Part shown: positions 21,586 to 28,745 of the stretch, piece after piece | How positions within the stretch are numbered: position 1 is the first letter of the stretch | Layout: each line of letters begins with the position of its first letter | Source of the DNA: a virus | Reading direction: 5' to 3' (one strand) | Length of the DNA stretch: 29,787 bases | Virus record (IMG/VR): IMGVR_UViG_3300025872_000216 | Coordinates: 1 to 29,787 of that record | Position numbers and translations under genes: made by a program | Notes under the pieces: generated by a model | What the model saw: the letters and a program-made list of their open reading frames with translations, nothing else | Told to the model about the DNA's origin: nothing | Databases searched by the model: none

Positions 21586-22319
21586 ATCTCCAGCTCTTTT
21601 CTCATCGCCAAGAAATTAAACACAAGCACGAGCTTCATGTTGATGACTTGGTCGTATTTGGTGAGGTCACCGTTGCACATCGACCAGATAAGCTGCTCCC
21701 ATCCCCATTTTTGCGATGACTTCTCACGCTCCGCTTCCTTTTTTTCTTCTGGGTCAGTGATGTCATCGATGTCATCCACCACTTGCTCGGTCATCAGGTT
21801 CTTGTGGCTGGTGATAAAGTTGTCACGGAACTTGATATACTCGGTAAGCACCCCATACATCTTGGTGATTGGATGCTCCAGGAAGTAATGCACCCGAATC
21901 GATGTCTTGAAATCAGTTGACTCCCATTTTGCGACAACTCCATCCTCCACGATCTCGGGGATGCGATACAGCAGAGCGCAGATGTTTGGAAGATATTTGA
22001 TGTAGTCGCTTGTGAAGTAGTGCTCGAGGTCGATGAACTCACCGAGAGTGAGGTCAGTCATTGGCTTGAGATAGAACTTGCCAATCCTATCGGTATACAA
22101 TTTGCTCGGCTCGGTGTAGAGCCACTGAAGGTCCTTAAATATCTCGGCTACCTCTGCGATATCGAGGTCATCGAAGTCATCTGGTATGGCATCTGTGAGC
22201 GCACAGAGGATATCGATGTTGTGGTTGAATGCACCATCCTCCGCTTTGAGTTGGCGCAGCTCAATGAACTGCTCAAGACTGACTTCCTTCCACCCCTTGG
22301 GCAGTATTGGCTTGGGCAT
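21582..22319 (-). CDS. Minus-strand tail chaperone-like protein, paralogue B
   Basis: A 245-residue acidic, helical protein. Its first ~125 residues align by eye with the upstream minus-strand gene: EVSLEQFIELRQL against ELTIEQFEKISQI, then LTLGEFIDLEHYF...YLPNICALLYR against LSVKETKLIEKIV...YISDIMAIMFKR. It has an extra C-terminal domain with an acidic/basic low-complexity stretch (DDIDDITDPEEKKEAEREK). It overlaps the paralogue by 47 nt and the convergent plus-strand gene by 4 nt. Its place next to tape measure and head genes suggests tail assembly chaperones, but this is inference; the minus-strand location is unusual. Confidence 0.6.
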   Translation of the reverse strand: MPKPILPKGWKEVSLEQFIELRQLKAEDGAFNHNIDILCALTDAIPDDFDDLDIAEVAEIFKDLQWLYTEPSKLYTDRIGKFYLKPMTDLTLGEFIDLEHYFTSDYIKYLPNICALLYRIPEIVEDGVVAKWESTDFKTSIRVHYFLEHPITKMYGVLTEYIKFRDNFITSHKNLMTEQVVDDIDDITDPEEKKEAEREKSSQKWGWEQLIWSMCNGDLTKYDQVINMKLVLVFNFLAMRKELEI

Positions 22320-22821
22320 ATTCAGCTATCTTCTCGGTGACAAATACAATGTAAGGAACGCAGAGCTCCGCTTTCTGTGTGCGAAATAGTTTTGCTTTGT
22401 GCTTGAGGTGGGCATCGGTGAAGTGCTCGGTGTTGGATAGGTCAGTGCGCTTGAACATGATTGCCATGATGTCACTGATGTAGTGATTCGGCTTGGTGTT
22501 CACAATCTTCTCAATGAGCTTGGTCTCCTTCACTGACAACTTCAACTGCGCCTCATAGGTGTATCCTTCCAACTCGATGGTTGTCTGCGCCTCATTGGGT
22601 GTGTATGAATCGAGGTTGAATTCTTGCACGAGCTTGATGAACTCGCTGAATGGGTAGTCATCCCACATCTCCTCCTTGATGCCAAGATATTTGAACATCT
22701 CCACATACTTTTCGATGTTGTCGAAGTCTTGGTTGTTAAGGATTTGGCTGATTTTTTCGAACTGCTCAATGGTCAGCTCGCTCATTTTGTTAGGAATCTC
22801 CTGGTCGAATATCTGTATCAT
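22273..22821 (-). CDS. Minus-strand tail chaperone-like protein, paralogue A
   Basis: A 182-residue protein from the ATG at 22821 (MIQIFDQEIPNKMSELTIEQF). The frame stays open upstream to an ATG at 22872, but that would run through the promoter region and give a non-homologous hydrophobic start. The LTIEQFEKISQIL helix, acidic DDYPFSEFIKLVQEF and the C-terminal VNTKPNHYISDIMAIMFKR blocks recur in the next gene, so the pair arose by duplication. Function unknown; tail assembly chaperones often come as an overlapping pair, which fits the 47-nt overlap. A -7-like promoter element lies just upstream on the minus strand. Confidence 0.6.
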   Translation of the reverse strand: MIQIFDQEIPNKMSELTIEQFEKISQILNNQDFDNIEKYVEMFKYLGIKEEMWDDYPFSEFIKLVQEFNLDSYTPNEAQTTIELEGYTYEAQLKLSVKETKLIEKIVNTKPNHYISDIMAIMFKRTDLSNTEHFTDAHLKHKAKLFRTQKAELCVPYIVFVTEKIAEYAQANTAQGVEGSQS

Positions 22822-22833
22822 AATACTAATTTT

Positions 22834-22863
22834 TGAACAAAGATAAAAAAAAAGCAATATAAG
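22834..22863 (+). promoter_or_regulatory. Late promoter candidate 3 (head operon)
   Basis: TGAACA (22834-22839), 14 bp, then GCAATATAAG (22854-22863), one base before the ATG at 22865. Same motif as at 12082, 21127 and 25404. It overlaps the minus-strand -7 element at 22838-22845, so the two promoters probably exclude each other. Confidence 0.6.
22838..22845 (-). promoter_or_regulatory. Minus-strand -7 promoter element
   Basis: Read on the minus strand this is TATCTTTG, matching TAnnTTTG. A minus-strand TTTG (22870-22873 on the plus map) lies 24 bp upstream, a little farther than usual. It is placed 16 bp before the ATG of the minus-strand gene (22821). Confidence 0.45.
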
Positions 22864-22864
22864 C

Positions 22865-23839
22865 ATGACCAAAGACCTTCCAATTTACAAAATCACCATT
22901 GAGGATGAATATGCCGATGGCGAGAATTTGGGAATCGAGATGATAGCATTCACGAGTATGCCAGCCATAAAGGTTCGTGGCCTCGCATTCAGTAGCGAGA
23001 AGAAAATGCTTTTTGCTGACGATGTGAAATATCGCATCACTGCACCAGCCATGATACCAATGGACATCTATCGCAGAGATTCTGAAGAGGGTGACTATTA
23101 TGTGCAGTTCACCGCTGATGTCATTGAGAAGATTCACGCCAAGTTTATGGCTGACCTCCGCAATCGTGACATCTTCAACCTGGAGCATGACACAGATAAA
23201 AAGGTACCAGCCTACATCCTTGAAACATGGATCGTGGACAACCCAACCAAAGACAAAGCATTCAGCACATTTGGCATCGAGGTACCGGAAGGAACTCTCA
23301 TGGTGACTGCTCAAGTGACTGACCCAGAGTACTACAACAAATTGGTTGAAGAGGGTCAAGTTGGTTTTTCCATCGAAGGCTTCCTTGGTCTGAAACTTTC
23401 GGAACAATTAAATCTTAATACAATGAAGTTACCTGATGGAGAGCACACCATTGAGGACAAAATCTATGTCGTGAAAGACGGTGAGGTTGTTGAAATCAAA
23501 GAGGTGGAAAAAGAACCAACTGAAGAAGTGGTTGAGGAAGAGATGTCAACTGAAGAGGTTGCAATGGAAGATACAACAGTTGAAGAGACAACTGAAGAGT
23601 CTACCACTACCGAAGAGGAGATGGCTATCGACCCAGCAACAGACGCAGAAGCTATCCTTGCAATCGTCTTGCCAGTGATTGAGGAGCGTGAGAAGGCATT
23701 GATTGCCATCATCGCTGACCTCCGCAATCAAATGGAAGAGATGTATGCAGAGAAAGAAGAAGAGAAGGCAGAGGAGCAAATTGCCGAGGCTACAATGAGC
23801 CAAAAATTTGCCGCATTTAGACAATTCAGTAATCAATAA
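22865..23839 (+). CDS. Prohead protease (XkdF-like) fused to a scaffold domain
   Basis: A 324-residue protein. Residues about 1-180 form an XkdF/Peptidase_S78-type serine protease with catalytic His108 (FNLEHD) and Ser169 (VGFSIEG), and the family phrase YILETWIVDNPTKDKAF...VPEGTLMVTAQV. Residues 205-260 are extremely acidic (Glu/Thr-rich). Residues 265-315 form a coiled coil (EEREKALIAIIADLRNQMEEM), as expected of a scaffolding domain that is digested after shell assembly. It is the first gene of the head operon, directly after a late promoter, and the major capsid gene follows. Confidence 0.85.
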   Translation: MTKDLPIYKITIEDEYADGENLGIEMIAFTSMPAIKVRGLAFSSEKKMLFADDVKYRITAPAMIPMDIYRRDSEEGDYYVQFTADVIEKIHAKFMADLRNRDIFNLEHDTDKKVPAYILETWIVDNPTKDKAFSTFGIEVPEGTLMVTAQVTDPEYYNKLVEEGQVGFSIEGFLGLKLSEQLNLNTMKLPDGEHTIEDKIYVVKDGEVVEIKEVEKEPTEEVVEEEMSTEEVAMEDTTVEETTEESTTTEEEMAIDPATDAEAILAIVLPVIEEREKALIAIIADLRNQMEEMYAEKEEEKAEEQIAEATMSQKFAAFRQFSNQ

Positions 23840-23852
23840 AAAACAAATAAAA

Positions 23853-24773
23853 ATGTCAAGAAAACTCCGTTTCGATTTGGATGTTGACGCATCCGCTCTA
23901 TTGGCAGCGAACCCAGAGGCATTCTACTCTAAAGCATATTTAGCAGAAGAATCAATCGCTGACAACTACCGCCTTTTACCAGGTGTTAAATCAAAAACCA
24001 AATTAGCAACTGTGCTTTTTGGTAATGTATTGCAAGCATCTTCTTGCCCATTCGATGCTCCAACTGATGACTTGAGCGCAGTTGAAATCGATGTTTGTGC
24101 ATTAAGCGCAATGGCTCAAATCTGTCAATTCGACCTTGAGCAATCATTCCTCGCCCTTCAAATGGCTAAAGGTTCAAATGGTGACTTTACTGTTGCTTCT
24201 TTCATGGATTTCTACTGGAATGAAATGGCTTTGCAAATCGGTCAAGACATCGAGCTTATCCGTTGGCAAGGTGACACAACAAGTGAGAACGCTACTTTGG
24301 CTCTTTGTGATGGTTACATCAAAGGCTTATTGGCTGACTCAACTGTCATCGATGTAAACAATACAACGGTAAATGCTGGAAACGTTTTGACAGAGCTTGC
24401 AAAAATTTTCGCAGTAGCTCCAGCTGCAATCGTGCGCAAGAAAGCTGACCTCCGCTTGTATGTTTCTACAAACATCGCAAACGCATACGAATTGGCTGCT
24501 GCTTCTGGCAACACCATGACATATGTGACTACTCCATTGGCATTGACTTACCTTGGTGTTAAAGTTGTTGTTTGTGAAGGTATGCCGAATGACACTGCTG
24601 TCTTGGCACTCAAAGGCTCGCTTATCTATGCATTTGATGCTGAAGGTGACTCTAAAGCGTTGAAAGCTGTTAACCTTTCTGACACTGTTGCTGAGCCGTA
24701 CATCCGCACTCGTGCCAACATGAAAGTTGGTTTCACTCACGTGAATGGTGCGCAAATCGTACTTTACTCATAG
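23853..24773 (+). CDS. Major capsid protein
   Basis: A 306-residue protein from the ATG at 23853 (MSRKLRFDLDVDASALLAANPEAFYSKAYL), preferred over the in-frame ATG at 23808 because it lies after the protease stop and behind an A-rich leader. The fold pattern (long N-terminal arm, ADLRLYVSTNIANAYELAAAS, LALTYLGVKVVVCEGMPND, PYIRTRANMKVGFTHVNGAQIVLYS) fits HK97-type shells, especially the final strand. Position directly after the protease-scaffold gene and a very strong terminator after it support abundant expression. Codons differ from the neighbours (more TTG, GCA, CTT), consistent with selection for high expression. Confidence 0.85.
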   Translation: MSRKLRFDLDVDASALLAANPEAFYSKAYLAEESIADNYRLLPGVKSKTKLATVLFGNVLQASSCPFDAPTDDLSAVEIDVCALSAMAQICQFDLEQSFLALQMAKGSNGDFTVASFMDFYWNEMALQIGQDIELIRWQGDTTSENATLALCDGYIKGLLADSTVIDVNNTTVNAGNVLTELAKIFAVAPAAIVRKKADLRLYVSTNIANAYELAAASGNTMTYVTTPLALTYLGVKVVVCEGMPNDTAVLALKGSLIYAFDAEGDSKALKAVNLSDTVAEPYIRTRANMKVGFTHVNGAQIVLYS

Positions 24774-24780
24774 TATATCC

Positions 24781-24808
24781 AGGGGGGTGAAATTCCCCCC
24801 TATTTTTT
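24781..24808 (+). terminator. Rho-independent terminator after the capsid gene
   Basis: AGGGGGG (24781-24787) pairs with CCCCCCT (24795-24801) around a seven-base loop, followed by ATTTTTT. Strong G-C stem. Partial read-through must feed the next gene unless it has its own promoter; none was recognised in the 24 bases between. Confidence 0.9.
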
Positions 24809-24831
24809 CAAACTGATAAATCAAAAATATT

Positions 24832-25353
24832 ATGGCTTGTGAAGCTTTAGAAACAATCGTAAAATCATGCGACAACAATAGTGGTGGCATCGAGAAGATT
24901 TGGATTAATCAGCAAGACAACATTGCGTCATTCACTTTAGATGCAACCAACACATGGACAATCGATGCTATCACTTTAGCTGGTGGTGCTCCTGACTATA
25001 CTCCATTCGAGATACGCAGAAACACTGGAAGCTATGTTGAAGATGCTGCCATCGACCTCGTGAACGGTTCATCTTATGTGACTGCGACAATCTCTTTGAT
25101 GTTCCACCGCAGAGACCAGGACAAATCTCAAGCAATCAAAATCTTGGGTGCTGGTCAACAATACCTCAACGCAATTGTTAAGGATATGAACGGCAAGTAC
25201 TGGTACTTCCCATTCCTTCAGTTGAGTGCTGTTGGTGAAGGTTCAGGTACTACTCGTGCAGATGGTAGCAAGTACTCTGTGACATTGATCGCAGAGAATG
25301 ACTTCCTCGCATACGAGATTGAAGAGGCTGCTGTGAATGCTGTCATTGCTTAA
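24832..25353 (+). CDS. Major tail tube protein
   Basis: A 173-residue beta-rich protein (IEKIWINQQDNIASFTLDATNTWTIDAI, YTPFEIRRNTGSYVEDA, SYVTATISLMFHRRDQDKSQAIKILGAGQQYLNAIVKDMNGKYWYFPFLQL, DGSKYSVTLIAEN). This arrangement, with a long central helix between two beta sheets, is that of siphovirus tail tube proteins. Its own terminator follows, as often seen for highly made structural genes. The placement between capsid and portal genes is atypical. Confidence 0.75.
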   Translation: MACEALETIVKSCDNNSGGIEKIWINQQDNIASFTLDATNTWTIDAITLAGGAPDYTPFEIRRNTGSYVEDAAIDLVNGSSYVTATISLMFHRRDQDKSQAIKILGAGQQYLNAIVKDMNGKYWYFPFLQLSAVGEGSGTTRADGSKYSVTLIAENDFLAYEIEEAAVNAVIA

Positions 25354-25377
25354 TCAAAAATCAACCTACTACAAAGA

Positions 25378-25402
25378 GCCATCCAACCGGGTGGCTTTTT
25401 TT
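25378..25402 (+). terminator. Rho-independent terminator after the tail tube gene
   Basis: GCCATCC (25378-25384) pairs with GGGTGGC (25389-25395), seven pairs with one G-T, four-base loop AACC, followed by seven T (25396-25402). The next late promoter box begins 1-2 bases after the T-run. Confidence 0.9.
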
Positions 25403-25403
25403 G

Positions 25404-25434
25404 TGAACAAAATTTGACCTCATTGCAATATAAG
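25404..25434 (+). promoter_or_regulatory. Late promoter candidate 4 (portal operon)
   Basis: TGAACA (25404-25409), 15 bp, then GCAATATAAG (25425-25434), three bases before the ATG at 25438. Same motif as at 12082, 21127 and 22834. It lies immediately behind a terminator, where a new transcript must start. Confidence 0.65.
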
Positions 25435-25437
25435 TAA

Positions 25438-25779
25438 ATGATTTACATTAACAAGGGAGAGGTGAATTCAATTGTGCTGACACTGACAGAGGTGTCGACA
25501 TTGAGCTCGCCATATTATTTGTTCGTTTTCCAAAACGAAATGAACCCAACATCCGACCCAATACTCTTCACAGCTCCAGACGACTCCGACTATCCAGAGA
25601 GATTCAACCTATTCTATTTGGATGAGCCCGTTGATGTCGAGCTAATGAAGGGACAATATACATACTCGGTGTACGAATCCACAATTCCACCCACAGAAAT
25701 CAGCGACACTACTGGCGTTGTGATTGAAGAGGGCAGAATGGTTGTGAGTGGCGCATCGACATCATCAATTTACGATTAA
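25438..25779 (+). CDS. Conserved structural protein, unknown function
   Basis: A 113-residue beta-sandwich-like protein (MIYINKGEVNSIVLTLTEVSTLSSPYYLFVFQNE, GQYTYSVYESTIPPTE, VVIEEGRMVVSG). This pattern (I-x-x-N-K-G-E-x-N-x-x-x-L-T-L-T-E...Y-x-Y-x-V-Y-E-S) is common in Bacteroidota phages near tail or portal genes and is usually left unnamed. It is first in the portal operon, directly after a late promoter and terminator. A minor virion or assembly protein is likely. Confidence 0.6.
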   Translation: MIYINKGEVNSIVLTLTEVSTLSSPYYLFVFQNEMNPTSDPILFTAPDDSDYPERFNLFYLDEPVDVELMKGQYTYSVYESTIPPTEISDTTGVVIEEGRMVVSGASTSSIYD

Positions 25780-25781
25780 TC

Positions 25782-27116
25782 ATGGGCATATTCGATAGAT
25801 TCAGAGCACAAAAACCAGCAGAGATGGAAGTCATCTCGCCAAATTATGAGGCATTCAGCACACCATTCTTGAAAGTTGGTGGTGCAAACCTCTCTTTGCC
25901 ATACGTCAACGGTAGATACACAACTGCTGGATGGATTTCATTTGGCCAGGACAATATGTATCCAGAGCTACTCAATCAAATGGTATTCAGCTCGCCACTT
26001 CATGGTGCCATCGTGGACTACAAGACCAATGCTGTCATTGGTGGTGGCTTCGACATCAAAGTTGAGGGCGCAACAGCCAAGGATTTGCTTGACCTCTACA
26101 CATTCGAGAAGAAAATCAACATCAAAAAGATTGCAAGAGCAGTCACCGAGCAGTTGATTGTGCACAATCGTGTTTACTTTCGCTTGGTATTTGATGAGAA
26201 AATGAAGCTCAAGAGAGTGCACAACGTATCGCCAGAGAAAGTGAGACGTGGTCGTCAACCAAATCAGTACTTCATCTGTGAGGATTGGTCGGCTCGAATC
26301 AATGTCCAAGAAATTAAGAGACACCATCCGACTTGCACTGACACAGAACAGTTGTTCGTTTATGAGGTTGAGACCCTTGGTCAAGATTGGTATCCGCTGC
26401 CAAAATATTCGAGTGCCCTTAACTTCGCATTTTTGAGTGGCGACCTTTCATTTTTTGCAAAGAGCAACATTCAGAACAGCATCTTCCCATCCTTTGCAAT
26501 CATGTTCCCAAAACGTCCGCAATCGGAGGAGGAAAAGAACGTGCTGCGTAACACTATCGACAAGCTAAAAGGTGCACAAAACGCTGGCAAGACTGCCGCA
26601 TTCTTTGCAAACTCACAAGACCAGCTTCCAAAGATTGAGAGCATTCCAACCAACTCAAATGACAAGCTCTTCCAGGAAGCATCCGCATTGAACACAGAGC
26701 AAATCTGTTTCGCTCACACCATCGACCCAATCTTGATGGGTGTCCGCACCACTGGTTCACTTGGTTCTGGTAGCGACATCAAGCAAGCATATGTAATCTT
26801 CGAAAAGAATGTGGTCATGCCATTGCGTGAGCAAGTGCAAGATATCTTCAATGAGATTCTGCACATCGCCAAGCTCGGATTCGCTGACTTCACAATCAAC
26901 AACTTCCAAATCATCAATGAGTCAATCGTTGAAATCGAAGGTGATGCAAGCAAGACATCTGATGCACTCAATGCAATGAGCCCATTGGTTGCTACCAAAG
27001 TACTCGAGCAGATGACTGTTAATGAGGTCAGAGCACTCGCATCACTTCCACCGATTGAAGGTGGTGACCTCACTCAAGCACAAGCAGCAGCACAACCTCA
27101 AACACCTCAAGCGTAA
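25782..27116 (+). CDS. Portal protein
   Basis: A 444-residue protein (MGIFDRFRAQKP start). Typical portal phrases: WISFGQDNMYPELLNQMVFSSPLHGAIVDYKTNAVIGGGF, a clip/stem region, SGDLSFFAKSNIQNSIFPSFAIMFPKRPQ, and ICFAHTIDPILMGVRTTGSLGSGSDIKQAYVIFEKNVVMPLREQVQDIF near the C-terminus. The portal forms the dodecameric ring through which DNA is packaged and to which the tail joins. It ends in a Gln/Ala-rich tail and overlaps the connector start by one base. In most siphophages it lies next to terL; here it is about 14 kb away. Confidence 0.85.
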   Translation: MGIFDRFRAQKPAEMEVISPNYEAFSTPFLKVGGANLSLPYVNGRYTTAGWISFGQDNMYPELLNQMVFSSPLHGAIVDYKTNAVIGGGFDIKVEGATAKDLLDLYTFEKKINIKKIARAVTEQLIVHNRVYFRLVFDEKMKLKRVHNVSPEKVRRGRQPNQYFICEDWSARINVQEIKRHHPTCTDTEQLFVYEVETLGQDWYPLPKYSSALNFAFLSGDLSFFAKSNIQNSIFPSFAIMFPKRPQSEEEKNVLRNTIDKLKGAQNAGKTAAFFANSQDQLPKIESIPTNSNDKLFQEASALNTEQICFAHTIDPILMGVRTTGSLGSGSDIKQAYVIFEKNVVMPLREQVQDIFNEILHIAKLGFADFTINNFQIINESIVEIEGDASKTSDALNAMSPLVATKVLEQMTVNEVRALASLPPIEGGDLTQAQAAAQPQTPQA

Positions 27117-27682
27117 TGTTGTATTTTATCACAGAAAACTACCTCAAGACCAACACACCAATCACCGCCAATGTGGATGTGACTGATGTATTCCCATATG
27201 TAGCCACTCAAGCACAGCTCCGAGTGATGCCGATATTGGGCACCGTATTCTACAACCATTTGCTCGAGGCATACAACGATCAGACTCTAACACCTGAAGA
27301 GGAGCAGCTCGTGCTGTTCATTCAGCCGGTCATCGCATGGAGGTCTGCTGAAGATGCAGTCTTTGGATTGACGTATCAGCTCAAGAATAAAGGTCTCCAG
27401 CAACAGAGTGGTGACTTCTCGCAGCCAGTCTCTCGCAGCGAAGTTGCATTCGGCATGGAGCACTATGCACAGAAAGCATCTTTCTTTGAGATGCGCCTCA
27501 TCAGATACCTGGTAAAAAACCGAGCAGAATATCCTATCTTCATTAGCCATGAGAATCGTGACACCGACCTTCGACCACAAATCGAGTGCGTTCAGTGCAT
27601 CGGTGACTGCTTCATGAATGGTGCCTGGAATTGTGGCTATCCACGCAACAACGGATACAACAACCAAATTCTTGTCATCTGA
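27116..27682 (+). CDS. Head-tail connector (DUF6712-like)
   Basis: A 188-residue protein, mainly helical (YLKTNTPITANVDVTDVFPYVATQAQLRVMPILGTVFYNHLLEAYNDQTLTPEEEQLVLFIQPVIAWRSAEDAVF). This resembles the DUF6712 group of Bacteroidota phage head-completion proteins, related in layout to the gp6/gp15-type connectors. The C-terminus carries a small cysteine cluster (IECVQCIGDCFMNGAWNCGYP) that could bind a metal, an unusual addition. It is translated right after the portal and overlaps the holin start (TGATG). Confidence 0.65.
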   Translation: MLYFITENYLKTNTPITANVDVTDVFPYVATQAQLRVMPILGTVFYNHLLEAYNDQTLTPEEEQLVLFIQPVIAWRSAEDAVFGLTYQLKNKGLQQQSGDFSQPVSRSEVAFGMEHYAQKASFFEMRLIRYLVKNRAEYPIFISHENRDTDLRPQIECVQCIGDCFMNGAWNCGYPRNNGYNNQILVI

Positions 27683-28107
27683 TGAAAAACAGCTTTTTTA
27701 TTTTGACCGCTTCATTCGTTACAATACTCGCACCAGTACAACCAATGGTGTTGATTGCCATTCTTGCTATATTCATTGACACCATCTTCGGAGTATGGCG
27801 CAGCGTCACTAAAGGAGGCTGGAAAGCATTCAAATCTCGCAGACTATCTGATACCATTGGCAAGTCATTGCTCTATTGTGGTGGCATCGTGTTTACATTC
27901 CTCATCGAGAAGTACATCGCTGGTGATATCATCGCTCACTTCATTTCTGTTGAGCTCATCATGACAAAATTCGTGGCTTTCTTTTGCGTGATAGTGGAAG
28001 TCAAGAGCATCAACGAATCATATGAAAGCGTGACCGGCAAGAATATCCTCGCTGCTATGCGTAGATTCGTTACACGATCTAAAGTAGAATTCGATAAATG
28101 GAATTAG
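27682..28107 (+). CDS. Holin (phage_holin_4-like)
   Basis: A 141-residue membrane protein from the ATG at 27682, which overlaps the connector stop as TGATG; the longer in-frame start at 27631 lies inside the connector gene. There are about three or four membrane segments (FFILTASFVTILAP, MVLIAILAIFIDTIFGVW, SLLYCGGIVFTFLIEKYI, KFVAFFCVIVEVKSI) and a charged C-terminus. DTIFGVWRS and EVKSINESYE are the family marks of the TcdE/phage_holin_4 group. It opens holes for the endolysin, whose gene starts 10 nt before its stop. Confidence 0.8.
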   Translation: MKNSFFILTASFVTILAPVQPMVLIAILAIFIDTIFGVWRSVTKGGWKAFKSRRLSDTIGKSLLYCGGIVFTFLIEKYIAGDIIAHFISVELIMTKFVAFFCVIVEVKSINESYESVTGKNILAAMRRFVTRSKVEFDKWN

Positions 28108-28745
28108 ACATCTCCAAAATCAAGCAAGTCAGGCTCAAAGAGTCGCAGTACTTTGCCGAGGAGTCAGCCAAGACTCAAATCTATTTGCACCACACTGCTG
28201 GCAACGGCAATGCAGAGGCAGTGAGTAGGTATTGGAACGGCACCAGCGATAGAGTAGCCACTGCTTTTGTGGTTGGCCAGGATGGATTGATTGTTCAGTG
28301 CTTCTCATCCAAGCATTGGGCGTGGCATCTCGGCATCAGCAAAGCAGAATTTAAAGGTCAAGGTGCCAAATATCAAAATCTTGACAAGGCTTCTGTTGGA
28401 ATCGAGGTATGCAACTGGGGATATCTCAAGGAGAAAGATGGCAAGTTCTACAACTATGTCAACACTCGAGTGCCTGACTCTATGGTTACCACCTTGAATG
28501 AGCCATTTAAGGGATTCAAGCATTGGTACAAATATACAGATGCACAAATTGAAAGCACTCGACAATTGCTCGTGTATCTCTGCGATACCTATAACATACC
28601 GAGAGAATATAGAGCGCAGATATTCTCGCTCGACAAGGAGGCATTCAAGGGCACTCCTGGCATATATACTCACAATTCGGTCAGAAAGGACAAGAGTGAC
28701 ATCTATCCGTGCCCGAGAATGATTCAAATGCTTGAGAACTTATGA
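28098..28745 (+). CDS. Endolysin, N-acetylmuramoyl-L-alanine amidase (Amidase_2)
   Basis: A 215-residue enzyme that cuts the bond between muramic acid and the peptide of peptidoglycan. Zinc-site signatures: IYLHHTAGN (His31/32) near the N-terminus; THNSVRKDKSDIYP (His192, Lys199, Asp201) near the C-terminus. Between them WAWHLGIS, SVGIEVCNWG and TRQLLVYLCDTYNI are typical of the Amidase_2/PGRP fold. No signal peptide or wall-binding domain is seen, so it needs the holin. It lies in a holin-endolysin-spanin cassette, with ATGA coupling to the spanin. Confidence 0.9.
   Translation: MELDISKIKQVRLKESQYFAEESAKTQIYLHHTAGNGNAEAVSRYWNGTSDRVATAFVVGQDGLIVQCFSSKHWAWHLGISKAEFKGQGAKYQNLDKASVGIEVCNWGYLKEKDGKFYNYVNTRVPDSMVTTLNEPFKGFKHWYKYTDAQIESTRQLLVYLCDTYNIPREYRAQIFSLDKEAFKGTPGIYTHNSVRKDKSDIYPCPRMIQMLENL

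Noticed and set aside
22273-22319. Programmed frameshift joining the two minus-strand genes as in gpG/gpGT
   Set aside because: The second frame is +1 to the first, no classical X XXY YYZ slippery site was found, and the second gene has its own ATG. Kept only as a remark.
22826-23407. Minus-strand open frame opposite the prohead protease
   Set aside because: It lies fully opposite a well-supported protease with catalytic motifs and shows no domain pattern of its own.
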